Shown here piece by piece: positions 8,622-15,075 of a DNA stretch of 28,815 bases. A program made the position numbers and the translations under genes. Source of the DNA: UBA1774 sp045223835 (GTDB lineage: Bacteria > Bacillota > Clostridia > Oscillospirales > Oscillospiraceae). Below the pieces are notes generated by a model, which had not been told where the DNA came from, ran no database searches, and was given only the letters and a program-made list of their open reading frames with translations. Numbering within the stretch: position 1 is the stretch's first letter; every line of letters starts with the position of its first letter. Where the stretch lies: NCBI GenBank assembly GCA_045223835.1, contig JBGUZS010000125.1:1-28815 (forward strand), read 5' to 3'.

Positions 8622-8807
8622 ATGTCGGAAGTCAGAGTCAAGGAAAACGAGTCGCTGGACAGTGCCCTCAAGAGATTTAAGAGAAGCTGCGCCAAGGCTG
8701 GCGTGCTGGCTGACCTGAGGAAGAAGGAGTACTACCAGAGCCCCAGCGTCAAGCGCCGCAAGAAATCCGAGGCCGCGCGCAAGAATAAAAATAAGAGATA
8801 TTACTAA
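8622..8807 (+). CDS. rpsU: 30S ribosomal protein S21
   Basis: A 61-residue basic protein matching bS21 along its whole length: it begins SEVRVKENESLDSALKRFKR and ends in a Lys/Arg-rich helix finishing RYY. S21 sits on the 30S platform near the 3' end of 16S rRNA and helps translation initiation. It is expressed from a consensus promoter overlapping the end of leuS and is followed 10 bp later by a strong terminator, so it is probably monocistronic. The start ATG is preceded by GGAGGGAGGG. Confidence 0.98.
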   Translation: MSEVRVKENESLDSALKRFKRSCAKAGVLADLRKKEYYQSPSVKRRKKSEAARKNKNKRYY

Positions 8808-8816
8808 GTGCACAAA

Positions 8817-8846
8817 ACCCGGTTATCTTCGGATAGCCGGGTTTTT
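8817..8846. terminator. Bidirectional intrinsic terminator with UUCG tetraloop
   Basis: An 11-bp stem (8817-8827 with 8832-8842, one G-U pair) closed by a C-UUCG-G loop. It is followed by a T run at 8842-8846 on the + strand and preceded by AAAA at 8814-8817, which gives a U tract for minus-strand transcription. It ends rpsU. Because the opposite gene stops at 8823, its last codons lie inside the stem. Confidence 0.9.
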
Positions 8847-9572
8847 CTCTGCCTGCTCCAGCTGCTCCAGCTCATCGGGACTCCATTCCTCGGGCATGAG
8901 GAGAAAGCCCCGGCTGATCCCCAGCTCCTGGGCCAGGCGAGTCTTGGACCGCAGGGTATCCGCATCATCGTAGAGGATGAAGCGCACCTCCGCTTCTCTG
9001 CGCATCACCAGCACCTTACACTGAAGCTCCGGGGAGAAAAAGCAGGTCTCCGCCTCCTGAAACGAGCGATCCAGCTCTTCCCGCAGGATGAGCCTGCCCG
9101 CTCCGTCCGGACAGGGCAGGGAAAAGGCCCGACGGGTGCGCTCCAGGTCCAGGTAAACCTCCCCGCAGCGGGATATGGCCTCCTCCAGCCGCTGACGCAG
9201 CGTTCCGCCGGAGATGGCGGTGGACAGGAGCACAGCCGCCCCGCAGCCCTCCTGCCAGAGCTGTTCTGCGACCACGCAGCGGATGCCCCGCCTCCGCAGG
9301 AACTCGCAGAAGCGCAGCAGCTCCAGCCCGGGGCAGGGGGAAAACCCGCAGACCACCGTATCGATGCCCCGGCGGCGGCATTCGTTTGCGGTCTCCGCGG
9401 CGCGGGCCGAACGGATCCTCCCCCCCAAAACCATGCAGCCGCCCCGCAGGGCGGAGCGGGGCATGGGGAAAGGCCGGTCCAGACTGTAGGCCAGCGTGGC
9501 AGCTTTCCTCCCGCGGGAGAAGAAGCGGGAAAGCGCCTCCTCGCCGCAGGCAGGGATGAAGGCAAAAGACAT
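8823..9572 (-). CDS. Conserved-looking hypothetical protein, unrecognised
   Basis: I do not recognise a family for this 249-residue soluble protein. The start at 9572 is chosen over an upstream in-frame ATG (9593) because GGAGGT lies 4 bases before it. No signal peptide or membrane helix is seen. The N-terminal half alternates short hydrophobic strands and Arg-rich helices (GGCMVLGGRI, GIDTVVCGF, GIRCVVAEQLW, AAVLLST), suggesting a Rossmann-like alpha/beta fold. The C-terminal part includes LILREELDRSFQEAE and RFILYDDADTL, followed by a helical end rich in Glu. Eight cysteines are spread without CxxC pairing. It converges on rpsU and shares its terminator. Coding reality is supported by codon bias, the clear ribosome binding site and its full use of the strand gap between rpsU and pepP. 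Confidence 0.8.
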   Translation of the reverse strand: MSFAFIPACGEEALSRFFSRGRKAATLAYSLDRPFPMPRSALRGGCMVLGGRIRSARAAETANECRRRGIDTVVCGFSPCPGLELLRFCEFLRRRGIRCVVAEQLWQEGCGAAVLLSTAISGGTLRQRLEEAISRCGEVYLDLERTRRAFSLPCPDGAGRLILREELDRSFQEAETCFFSPELQCKVLVMRREAEVRFILYDDADTLRSKTRLAQELGISRGFLLMPEEWSPDELEQLEQAEKNPAIRR

Positions 9573-9611
9573 AGGCACCTCCGGGAATCCCATGATGAGC
9601 GGTCTTCAATA

Positions 9612-9640
9612 TAGACAAACGTTCTTTCCGGTGATATATT
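9612..9640 (+). promoter_or_regulatory. Promoter of the Xaa-Pro aminopeptidase gene
   Basis: TAGACA at 9612-9617, 17-bp spacer, TATATT at 9635-9640. The surrounding bases form an inverted repeat (TTCAATATA at 9605-9613 and TATATTGAA at 9635-9643), so a minus-strand TATATT also exists at 9613-9608, facing the hypothetical gene; its -35 (TATCAC) is poor. Confidence 0.7.
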
Positions 9641-9676
9641 GAAAAAAGAAAATTCAGAATAAAGGAAGTATGAAGA

Positions 9677-10744
9677 ATGAACCATTTTGCAGCGATCCGG
9701 GGAAAATTGGAAGAATACGGACTGGACGCCATGCTCGTCACCAGCCCCTCCAACCGCAAATACGCCACGGACTTTCCCTCTTCCGCCGGTATGGCTCTGG
9801 TCACCCGGAGGGAGGCCTTCTTCTTTATCGATTCCCGGTATATCGAGGCGGCGAAGAAGAGCATCACCGGCGCAGCGGTGGATATGGTGGATATACAGCG
9901 GGCGTATGACGCAAAGCTGAATGCGGAGATCGATCGCCTGGGGATCAGGACGCTGGGGATCGAAGAAGGTGCCATGAGCCTGGGAGAATATCGGAGCTGG
10001 GAGGAGAAGCTCCACGGGGAGCTGAAGCCTGCCCAGCAGCTCTTCACCGATCTGCGCACCGTGAAGGATCCGGAGGAGCTGGATTACCTTATCCGCGCCC
10101 AGCGCATCGCGGAGAAAGCCCTCGTCCAGGTGCTGGACCTGATCAGGCCGGGGATGACCGAGCGCCAGGTTGCCGCCGAGCTGATCTACCGTATGCTGCG
10201 GGAGGGGGCGGACGGCGTCTCCTTTGAACCTATCGTAGTCACCGGGGTCAAAAGCAGCATGCCCCATGGCGTTCCCGGCGATGTGGAGATCCGCAGCGGG
10301 GATTTCCTCACCATGGATTTTGGCTGCCGCCTGGGCGGGTACTGCTCCGATATGACCCGGACCGTTGCCGTGGGCAGCGCGACGGAAGAGATGCGCAAGG
10401 TCTATGAAACCGTCCTGCTGGCGCAGAAAACGGCGATCAGCGGGGCAAAGGCCGGGATGACCGGCGCAGAGGTGGACGGGATCGCCCGCAAGGTCATTCA
10501 AGACGCGGGGTATGGGGATTGCTTCGGCCATGGCTTCGGTCATGGGGTGGGGCTGGATGTGCACGAAGCCCCCACCGCGGGTCCCTCCGGCAAGGAGCCC
10601 ATGCCGGCAAACGCCGTGATCTCCGCCGAACCGGGGATCTATCTGGAAGGCCGCTTCGGCGTTCGGATCGAGGATGTGATCATTCTGAAGGAGAATGGCT
10701 GCGAGGATATCACCCTGGCGCCCAAGGAATTGCTGATCCTGTAA
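9677..10744 (+). CDS. M24B metallopeptidase, Xaa-Pro aminopeptidase type
   Basis: Cytoplasmic aminopeptidase expected to release N-terminal residues preceding proline. The 355-residue protein has a creatinase-like N-terminal domain (1-125) and a pita-bread catalytic domain. All five metal ligands of the M24 family are visible: D214 (TMDFG), D225 (YCSDMTRT), H289 (GFGHGVG), E318 (AEPGIY) and E332 (RIEDV). The start at 9677 follows AAAGGAAG at 9661-9668; an ATG at 9670 is in another frame. Linkage to efp is widely conserved in Firmicutes and may reflect the shared proline theme. It is of the short YqhT/PepQ-like class rather than long PepP, so I give no symbol. Confidence 0.94.
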   Translation: MNHFAAIRGKLEEYGLDAMLVTSPSNRKYATDFPSSAGMALVTRREAFFFIDSRYIEAAKKSITGAAVDMVDIQRAYDAKLNAEIDRLGIRTLGIEEGAMSLGEYRSWEEKLHGELKPAQQLFTDLRTVKDPEELDYLIRAQRIAEKALVQVLDLIRPGMTERQVAAELIYRMLREGADGVSFEPIVVTGVKSSMPHGVPGDVEIRSGDFLTMDFGCRLGGYCSDMTRTVAVGSATEEMRKVYETVLLAQKTAISGAKAGMTGAEVDGIARKVIQDAGYGDCFGHGFGHGVGLDVHEAPTAGPSGKEPMPANAVISAEPGIYLEGRFGVRIEDVIILKENGCEDITLAPKELLIL

Positions 10745-10773
10745 AATAATATGCGCGCAGCCGGGATTTTTGC

Positions 10774-10802
10774 TTGCAAATTTCCGTATTCCGGTATAAA
10801 AT
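10774..10802 (+). promoter_or_regulatory. Promoter of efp
   Basis: TTGCAA at 10774-10779, 17-bp spacer, TAAAAT at 10797-10802, about 45 bp before the efp start. No convincing terminator is seen between the peptidase gene and efp, so read-through is also possible. Confidence 0.65.
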
Positions 10803-10846
10803 AACTCAGATTTGAATGTAATACATGGAGAGGAGACTCTTGGTTT

Positions 10847-11410
10847 ATGATCTCTGCTGGTGAATTCAGAAACGGCGTGACCTTTGAAATGGACGGACAA
10901 GTAATGCAGGTGGTGGAGTTCCAGCATGTGAAGCCCGGCAAGGGGGCAGCCTTTGTCCGCACGAAGATGAAAAATGTCATCACCGGCGCGGTCGTCGAGA
11001 CCTCCTTCAACCCCACTGCGCGCTTTGAGAACGCCTATGTGGACCGGAAGGACATGGAGTACAGCTATAACGACGGCAACCTTTATTACTTCATGGACCC
11101 CGAGACCTATGACATGGTGCCTATCGATGAGGGCATGCTGCCCGACGGTTTCAAGTTCGTCAAGGAGAATATGGTCTGCAAGATCATGTCCTACAAGGGC
11201 AGCATCTTCGGCATCGAGCCGCCCAACTTTGTGGAGCTCGAAGTGACCGAGACCGATCCCGGTTTCAAGGGCGATACCGCCACCAACGTGACCAAGCCTG
11301 CCATCGTGGAGACCGGCGCAGAGGTGAAGGTGCCTCTGTTCATCAACCCCGGGGACCGCATCAAAATCGATACCCGCACCGGGGAGTATCTGGAGCGGGC
11401 GAAGGGCTGA
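10847..11410 (+). CDS. efp: Translation elongation factor P
   Basis: EF-P binds between the P and E sites and rescues ribosomes stalled at polyproline stretches. The 187-residue length is standard. The KOW-like N-terminal domain contains the tip loop KPGKGAAF (29-36), with Lys32 at the position that many bacteria modify. The signature GNLYYFMDPETYDMVPI is near residues 75-92, and the C-terminal OB domain ends with INPGDRIKIDTRTGEYLERAKG-like sequence. The ribosome binding site is a rather distant GAGAGGAGA (about 10 bases before ATG). It follows the Xaa-Pro peptidase gene. The polyproline-like tail of the LCP protein in this window is a possible EF-P client. Confidence 0.97.
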   Translation: MISAGEFRNGVTFEMDGQVMQVVEFQHVKPGKGAAFVRTKMKNVITGAVVETSFNPTARFENAYVDRKDMEYSYNDGNLYYFMDPETYDMVPIDEGMLPDGFKFVKENMVCKIMSYKGSIFGIEPPNFVELEVTETDPGFKGDTATNVTKPAIVETGAEVKVPLFINPGDRIKIDTRTGEYLERAKG

Positions 11411-11454
11411 GGATCGCTGCAGCCGGAGCGGATTCCGGCAGAAAGGAACAAGCA

Positions 11455-11946
11455 ATGGAAATGAACATTACCGAAAAAGCCGCTTACCTCAAGGGGCTTT
11501 GCGAGGGCATGAAGCTGGATGACAGCAAGAACGAGGGCAAGCTTTTGAAGGCCATCGTCGATCTCTTGGGCGATGTGGCTCAGGAAATCGCCGACCTGAA
11601 CGAGAATGCCTTGGATCTTGCGGAGGAGATCGATCAGATCTCCGATGATCTGGCGGATGTGGAAGACTTCCTGGAGGAAGCGGATGACGAGGACGAGGAC
11701 GATTCCTGCTGCTGCGCCTGCTGCGATGAGGATGAGGACGCGGACGAAGACGAAGAGCCGGTTTTCTATGAGGTCACCTGCCCCAAGTGCGGAGCCGAGA
11801 TCTCCCTGGATGAGGAAATCTTGAACTACGATTCCTTCAAGTGCCCCAAGTGCGGAGAAAAGCTGGAGTTTGAGTTTGACGAGGACGACGGCGACGAAGA
11901 AGAATGCTGCTGCTGCGAGAAGGAAGCGGAGAAGGACGAAGACTGA
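11455..11946 (+). CDS. Acidic Cys-rich zinc-ribbon protein (CD1247 N-terminal domain type)
   Basis: A 163-residue protein. Residues 1-75 form a helical domain (EKAAYLKGLCEGMKLD, then an amphipathic ADLNENALDLAEEIDQI segment) resembling the CD1247 N-terminal domain common in Clostridia. A linker of nearly pure Asp/Glu carries the clusters CCCACC (85-90) and, at the end, CCCC (151-154). Between them is a classical zinc ribbon: C109xxC112 and C130xxC133 (CPKCGAEI ... CPKCGEKL). Function is unknown. The ribbon may bind nucleic acid or protein, while the acidic Cys clusters could bind metal. It lies 44 bp after efp and before a terminator, so it is probably co-transcribed with efp. Confidence 0.85.
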   Translation: MEMNITEKAAYLKGLCEGMKLDDSKNEGKLLKAIVDLLGDVAQEIADLNENALDLAEEIDQISDDLADVEDFLEEADDEDEDDSCCCACCDEDEDADEDEEPVFYEVTCPKCGAEISLDEEILNYDSFKCPKCGEKLEFEFDEDDGDEEECCCCEKEAEKDED

Positions 11947-11978
11947 GCCGATCCTTCCGATCCCTGCTGAATGAATCT

Positions 11979-12015
11979 GACGCCGGAAGCAAAACCCTTT
12001 GCCTCCGGCGTCTTT
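11979..12015 (+). terminator. Terminator after the zinc-ribbon gene
   Basis: Stem GACGCCGGA (11979-11987) with TCCGGCGTC (12004-12012), then TTT. The U tract is short, so efficiency may be modest. A second stem-loop for the opposite strand follows at once. Confidence 0.65.
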
Positions 12016-12028
12016 CTGCCCAAATGAA

Positions 12029-12058
12029 AAGGCCCTGCGCAAATACGCGCAGGGCCTT
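12029..12058 (-). terminator. Terminator of trpB2
   Basis: A perfect 12-bp stem, AAGGCCCTGCGC (12029-12040) with GCGCAGGGCCTT (12047-12058), six-base loop. On the minus strand it is followed by TTTTCATTT, giving a U-rich tail just after the trpB2 stop. Confidence 0.82.
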
Positions 12059-12067
12059 ATTCAAGAA

Positions 12068-13432
12068 TCAGATCTGCGGAAGGGCGGCGAAGCTGGCCTT
12101 CAGCTCATCATCCGTGGGGATATAGTCGTCCATCTGACCATCGTTAAACTTCTGATAGGCGACCAGGTCGAAATAGCCGGTTCCGGTCAGGCCGAAGACA
12201 ATGGTCTTCTCCTCGCCGGTCTCCCTGCATTTCAGGGCCTCGTCCATGGCTACCTTGATGGCGTGGGCGCTCTCCGGCGCGGGTAGGATGCCCTCTACCC
12301 GGGCAAACTCCTCCGCTGCCTTGAATACGTCCGTCTGGACGACGGAGGTGGCTTCCATATACCCATCGGCGTACAGCTGGGAGAGAGTGGAGCTCATGCC
12401 GTGATACCGCAGGCCGCCGGCATGGTTGGGGGCGGGGATGAAGCCGCTGCCCAGGGTATACATTTTGGCCAGGGGGCAGACCTTGCCGGTATCGCAGAAG
12501 TCGTAGGCATAGACGCCCCGGGTGAAGCTGGGGCAGGATGCAGGCTCCACGGCGATGATGCAGTAATCCGCCTCGCCCCGGAGCTTTTCCCCCATGAAGG
12601 GAGCGATCAGGCCGCCCAGGTTGGAGCCGCCGCCGGCGCAGCCGATGATCATATCCGGCTTGATGCTGTATTTATCCAGCGCGGCCTTGGTTTCCAGCCC
12701 GATGACGCTCTGGTGCAGGAGAACCTGGTTCAGCACGCTGCCCAATACGTAGCGGTAGCCCGGCGTAGAGGTAGCGACCTCCACCGCTTCGGAAATGGCG
12801 CAGCCCAAGCTGCCGGTGGTGCCGGGATGCTCCGCCAGGATCTTCCGGCCGATGTTGGTATCCATGGAGGGAGAGGGGGTGACGGAGGCGCCGTAGGTAC
12901 GCATGACCTCCCGGCGGAAGGGCTTCTGCTCATAGGAAACCTTGACCATGAACACCTTGCAGTCCAGCTCAAAATAGGAGCAGGCCATGGAGAGTGCGGT
13001 ACCCCACTGACCGGCTCCGGTCTCAGTGGTAACGCCCTTGAGTCCCTGCTTCTTCGCGTAGTAAGCCTGGGCGATGGCGGAATTCAGCTTATGGGAGCCG
13101 CTGGTATTGTTGCCCTCAAATTTATAGTAGATCTTGGCCGGGGTTTTCAGGCGTTCCTCCAGACAATAGGCCCGGACCAGGGGAGAGGGACGGTACATCT
13201 TATAAAAATCCCGGATCTCCTGAGGGATATCGATATAGGGAGTGTCGTTATCCAGCTCCTGCTTCACCAACTCCTCGCAGAAGACGGGAGCCAGCTCTTC
13301 GGCCTTCATGGGCTTTCCCGTGCCGGGATTCAGCAGGGGAGCAGGCTTGTTCTTCATATCGGCCCGGAGGTTGTACCAGGCTGTGGGCATCTCCGCCTCG
13401 GTTAGATAGATTTTATAAGGGATCTTTTCCAT
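12068..13432 (-). CDS. TrpB-like PLP enzyme (TrpB2-type tryptophan synthase beta chain)
   Basis: Expected to condense indole with L-serine (or O-phosphoserine) to tryptophan, using PLP. The ~454-residue length and the N-terminal segment before the catalytic core fit the TrpB2 branch rather than TrpB1. The Schiff-base lysine is K115 in GSHKLNSA; ETGAGQWG (136-143) is the substrate-carboxylate loop and CAGGGSNLGG is the PLP phosphate loop. ATG 13432 is chosen because relatives begin near MxKIPYKIYL; an in-frame GTG at 13444 would add four residues. No trpA or other trp gene is adjacent, which is usual for TrpB2, so it may salvage indole. It is regulated by a tryptophan T-box. A terminator follows. 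Confidence 0.93.
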   Translation of the reverse strand: MEKIPYKIYLTEAEMPTAWYNLRADMKNKPAPLLNPGTGKPMKAEELAPVFCEELVKQELDNDTPYIDIPQEIRDFYKMYRPSPLVRAYCLEERLKTPAKIYYKFEGNNTSGSHKLNSAIAQAYYAKKQGLKGVTTETGAGQWGTALSMACSYFELDCKVFMVKVSYEQKPFRREVMRTYGASVTPSPSMDTNIGRKILAEHPGTTGSLGCAISEAVEVATSTPGYRYVLGSVLNQVLLHQSVIGLETKAALDKYSIKPDMIIGCAGGGSNLGGLIAPFMGEKLRGEADYCIIAVEPASCPSFTRGVYAYDFCDTGKVCPLAKMYTLGSGFIPAPNHAGGLRYHGMSSTLSQLYADGYMEATSVVQTDVFKAAEEFARVEGILPAPESAHAIKVAMDEALKCRETGEEKTIVFGLTGTGYFDLVAYQKFNDGQMDDYIPTDDELKASFAALPQI

Positions 13433-13444
13433 GTTTATTGCCAC

Positions 13445-13540
13445 TCACTTTCTTTTCATAATTTGCTTTCTCAGGTTTTTAAGAATCAAGTATGGTATTG
13501 GCGCAGCCGCGCCATCGTTTCGGAAAAAACAGCATTTCAT
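13445..13540 (-). CDS. Possible short leader ORF (31 aa) between T-box and trpB2
   Basis: An AGGAGGG ribosome binding site (around 13544-13550) sits just after the T-box terminator, 110 bases before trpB2 and too far away to serve it. From ATG 13540 a 31-codon frame runs to TGA at 13447-13445, ending immediately before the possible GTG start of trpB2. From the better spaced ATG 13535, another frame encodes MLFFPKRWRGCANTILDS, with one Trp codon, ending at 13479. Only one of these can be the main product. No family is recognised. It could provide translational coupling, since trpB2 itself has only a weak ribosome binding site. Confidence 0.4.
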   Translation of the reverse strand: MKCCFFRNDGAAAPIPYLILKNLRKQIMKRK

Positions 13541-13555
13541 GTCCCTCCTGAGCAT

Positions 13556-13833
13556 AAAAAACAGTCCTGTCCCAGATAAAATGCTGGGACAGGACTGAAC
13601 ATCCTGCGGTACCACCCGGCTTGACGCAGAAACACTGCGCCCACTCATGCATACAAACATATGCCGGCCTTTGTTTACGGAGCGCCATCTCCGTCTCGCA
13701 TACTCAGAAGCCATTTGCCCCTTTTCCGCTCGCCCTCGGAAGCCCATTCGGCCGGATGCTTTCTGCTGTGCTCTCAGCGCCCACAGCTCTCTGGGAGAAA
13801 ACGAACCGACTTACTTACACTTCTTCAACGGTT
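13556..13833 (-). promoter_or_regulatory. Tryptophan T-box leader (tRNA-sensing riboswitch) of trpB2
   Basis: Read on the minus strand, the leader starts near 13833. It has the Stem I region with the CAGAGAG-type element (around 13793-13784) and GAA-TGG-G in the specifier loop: the TGG at 13746-13744 is a Trp codon. The T-box proper, GGGTGGTACCGC (13617-13606), pairs in the antiterminator with the uncharged tRNA acceptor end. The competing terminator is AGTCCTGTCCCAG (13596-13584) with CTGGGACAGGACT (13575-13563), followed by a T run at 13561-13556. Uncharged tRNA-Trp should therefore favour read-through into trpB2. All parts are in canonical order, so I consider the class certain and the Trp specificity likely. 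Confidence 0.95.
13563..13596 (-). terminator. T-box regulated intrinsic terminator
   Basis: A perfect 13-bp stem (13596-13584 with 13575-13563), loop of eight bases, then a T-rich run ending near 13556. Its 5' arm follows the GGTACCGC antiterminator element, as expected for mutually exclusive folds. Confidence 0.93.
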
Positions 13834-13839
13834 TATAGC

Positions 13840-13868
13840 AATATAGCACCGAAGGTTTTCCCTGTCAA
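13840..13868 (-). promoter_or_regulatory. Promoter of the T-box/trpB2 transcript
   Basis: On the minus strand: TTGACA at 13868-13863, 17-bp spacer, TATATT at 13845-13840. It lies between the S66 peptidase stop and the T-box, so the leader is independent of that gene. Confidence 0.85.
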
Positions 13869-13904
13869 GAGGAAAATTTCCGAAATTTCCTTGTCTGCTC
13901 CGAA

Positions 13905-14939
13905 TCAGCCGAAGAGGATCCTCTGGGCTTTCGCATCCACCCGGGCGACCGGACCGAAAGGAATGATACACCGGGGCAGCGCGTGGCCGATATTCAGATT
14001 GGCCAGAATGGGCAGTCCGGGATCGTCCACCGTATCCACGAGGATACGATGATACTCTTCCTGATAGGCTTCATCCATGGGTTTACCCACCAGGATCCCG
14101 CTGATGCGGGAGAACACTCCAGCTTTTTTCAGGCAGAGCAGGGCCTTGCGGAACGCCTCCGGCGGCATCAGAACTTCGCTGGATTCCAGCAGAAGGATCC
14201 GGCCGCGCCAATCCTCCGGGCCGGGAAAAATACCGTATTTCTGTGCAAGCCCGGGAAAAGCGCGGTATTGCTCATCGTGCTCTCCGTCCAGAAAGTCATA
14301 CATCGAATCGATGCAGCCGCCCAGGATGGGACCGGAGAACGCATCTGGACCCTGGAGCAGCATAAAGCCCCGATCCGGGTGCTTGACGAGCGGGACGCCC
14401 ACCTGATCGGGCGTGAAGCTGCTCCGGGAGCTGTACCAAACCTCGCTGGGCCGGATCTCCCGGATGGTCCCGGTTTCGATCAGCTCGGTGAAATACGCCC
14501 TGGTGTAAGGGAGCATCTCCGGACTCAGCTCGCAGATATCCGACAGAAAGGATTGGCCGTAAAAGGTTGGTAAGCCCAGCTTATGGAGCATCAGGTGATT
14601 GATCGTGGTATCGGAAAAGCCCAGAAAGGGTTTGCCGGTTATGGCGCTGCGCAAATCATCATGATCGAAAAGCCAGGGGCTCAGACGCAGAGTATCGTCC
14701 CCGCCGATGGCGCAGAGGATCAAATCGATCTCCGGATCTTGAAAAGCCTGGATCAGGTCCGCCGCCCGCGCATCCGGGTGATCCCGGGTATAGTCTATTC
14801 CCTTCAGGGCGTGGGGGAGAAAGCGTACCTCCAGCCCCATATCTCTCAGCCGCTTCAGACCGATCTCCCTCTCGAAGCGGATGGAATCCTCGCCCAGTAT
14901 CCCGCTGGAGAGGCTCACGATCCCAACAGTGCGGATCAC
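13905..14939 (-). CDS. S66 family peptidase (LD-carboxypeptidase / MccF-like)
   Basis: A 344-residue member of the S66 family, which includes cytosolic LD-carboxypeptidase (LdcA, murein tripeptide recycling) and MccF (microcin C immunity). The nucleophile Ser109 sits in FLGFSDTT; the partner Glu252 follows the LLLESSE strand and His319 is in NIGHALP, matching the Ser-Glu-His triad. CAIGGDD (76-82) is the typical glycine loop. No signal peptide is seen, so it acts in the cytoplasm. The start is GTG at 14939, with AAAGGAGG nine bases upstream. Length and the YGQSF/LQG segments look closer to MccF-like than to LdcA, but I cannot settle the substrate. Confidence 0.92.
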   Translation of the reverse strand: MIRTVGIVSLSSGILGEDSIRFEREIGLKRLRDMGLEVRFLPHALKGIDYTRDHPDARAADLIQAFQDPEIDLILCAIGGDDTLRLSPWLFDHDDLRSAITGKPFLGFSDTTINHLMLHKLGLPTFYGQSFLSDICELSPEMLPYTRAYFTELIETGTIREIRPSEVWYSSRSSFTPDQVGVPLVKHPDRGFMLLQGPDAFSGPILGGCIDSMYDFLDGEHDEQYRAFPGLAQKYGIFPGPEDWRGRILLLESSEVLMPPEAFRKALLCLKKAGVFSRISGILVGKPMDEAYQEEYHRILVDTVDDPGLPILANLNIGHALPRCIIPFGPVARVDAKAQRILFG

Positions 14940-14968
14940 CTTTTCATTCCTCCTTTATCGTTTGCAGC

Positions 14969-14997
14969 AGTTTAGCATAGAAGATGGGAAGATGCAA
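14969..14997 (-). promoter_or_regulatory. Promoter of the S66 peptidase gene
   Basis: On the minus strand: TTGCAT at 14997-14992, 17-bp spacer ending TGC (extended -10), TAAACT at 14974-14969, about 30 bp before the GTG start. Confidence 0.6.
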
Positions 14998-15009
14998 TCC
15001 CGTTTCAAG

Positions 15010-15038
15010 TTGCTTTTCCGGCAGGAGTGTGGTATATT
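15010..15038 (+). promoter_or_regulatory. Promoter of the cyclophilin lipoprotein gene
   Basis: TTGCTT at 15010-15015, 17-bp spacer, TATATT at 15033-15038. The GGAGGTG ribosome binding site is at 15061-15067. Confidence 0.65.
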
Positions 15039-15075
15039 AAACCTGCTTTTTATGACCCCCGGAGGTGTAAGACAT

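Noticed and set aside
5505..8813. A 1102-codon open frame on the minus strand opposite leuS
   Set aside because: It is antisense to a certain gene in codon-phase relation; GC-rich third positions remove stop codons. It has His/Gly/Pro-rich shadow composition, no ribosome binding site and no recognisable domain.
10745..10773. Terminator between the aminopeptidase gene and efp
   Set aside because: Only a short GCGCGC palindrome and a separate T run are present; no stem leads into the U tract.
9005..11455. An 816-codon minus-strand frame across pepP and efp
   Set aside because: Shadow of three real genes on both strands; composition and lack of motifs argue against coding.
13869..13904. AT-rich inverted repeat GGAAAATTTCC-GAAATTTCC as terminator of the S66 peptidase gene
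   Set aside because: The stem is short and weak, without a following U tract on the minus strand; termination of this gene remains unassigned.
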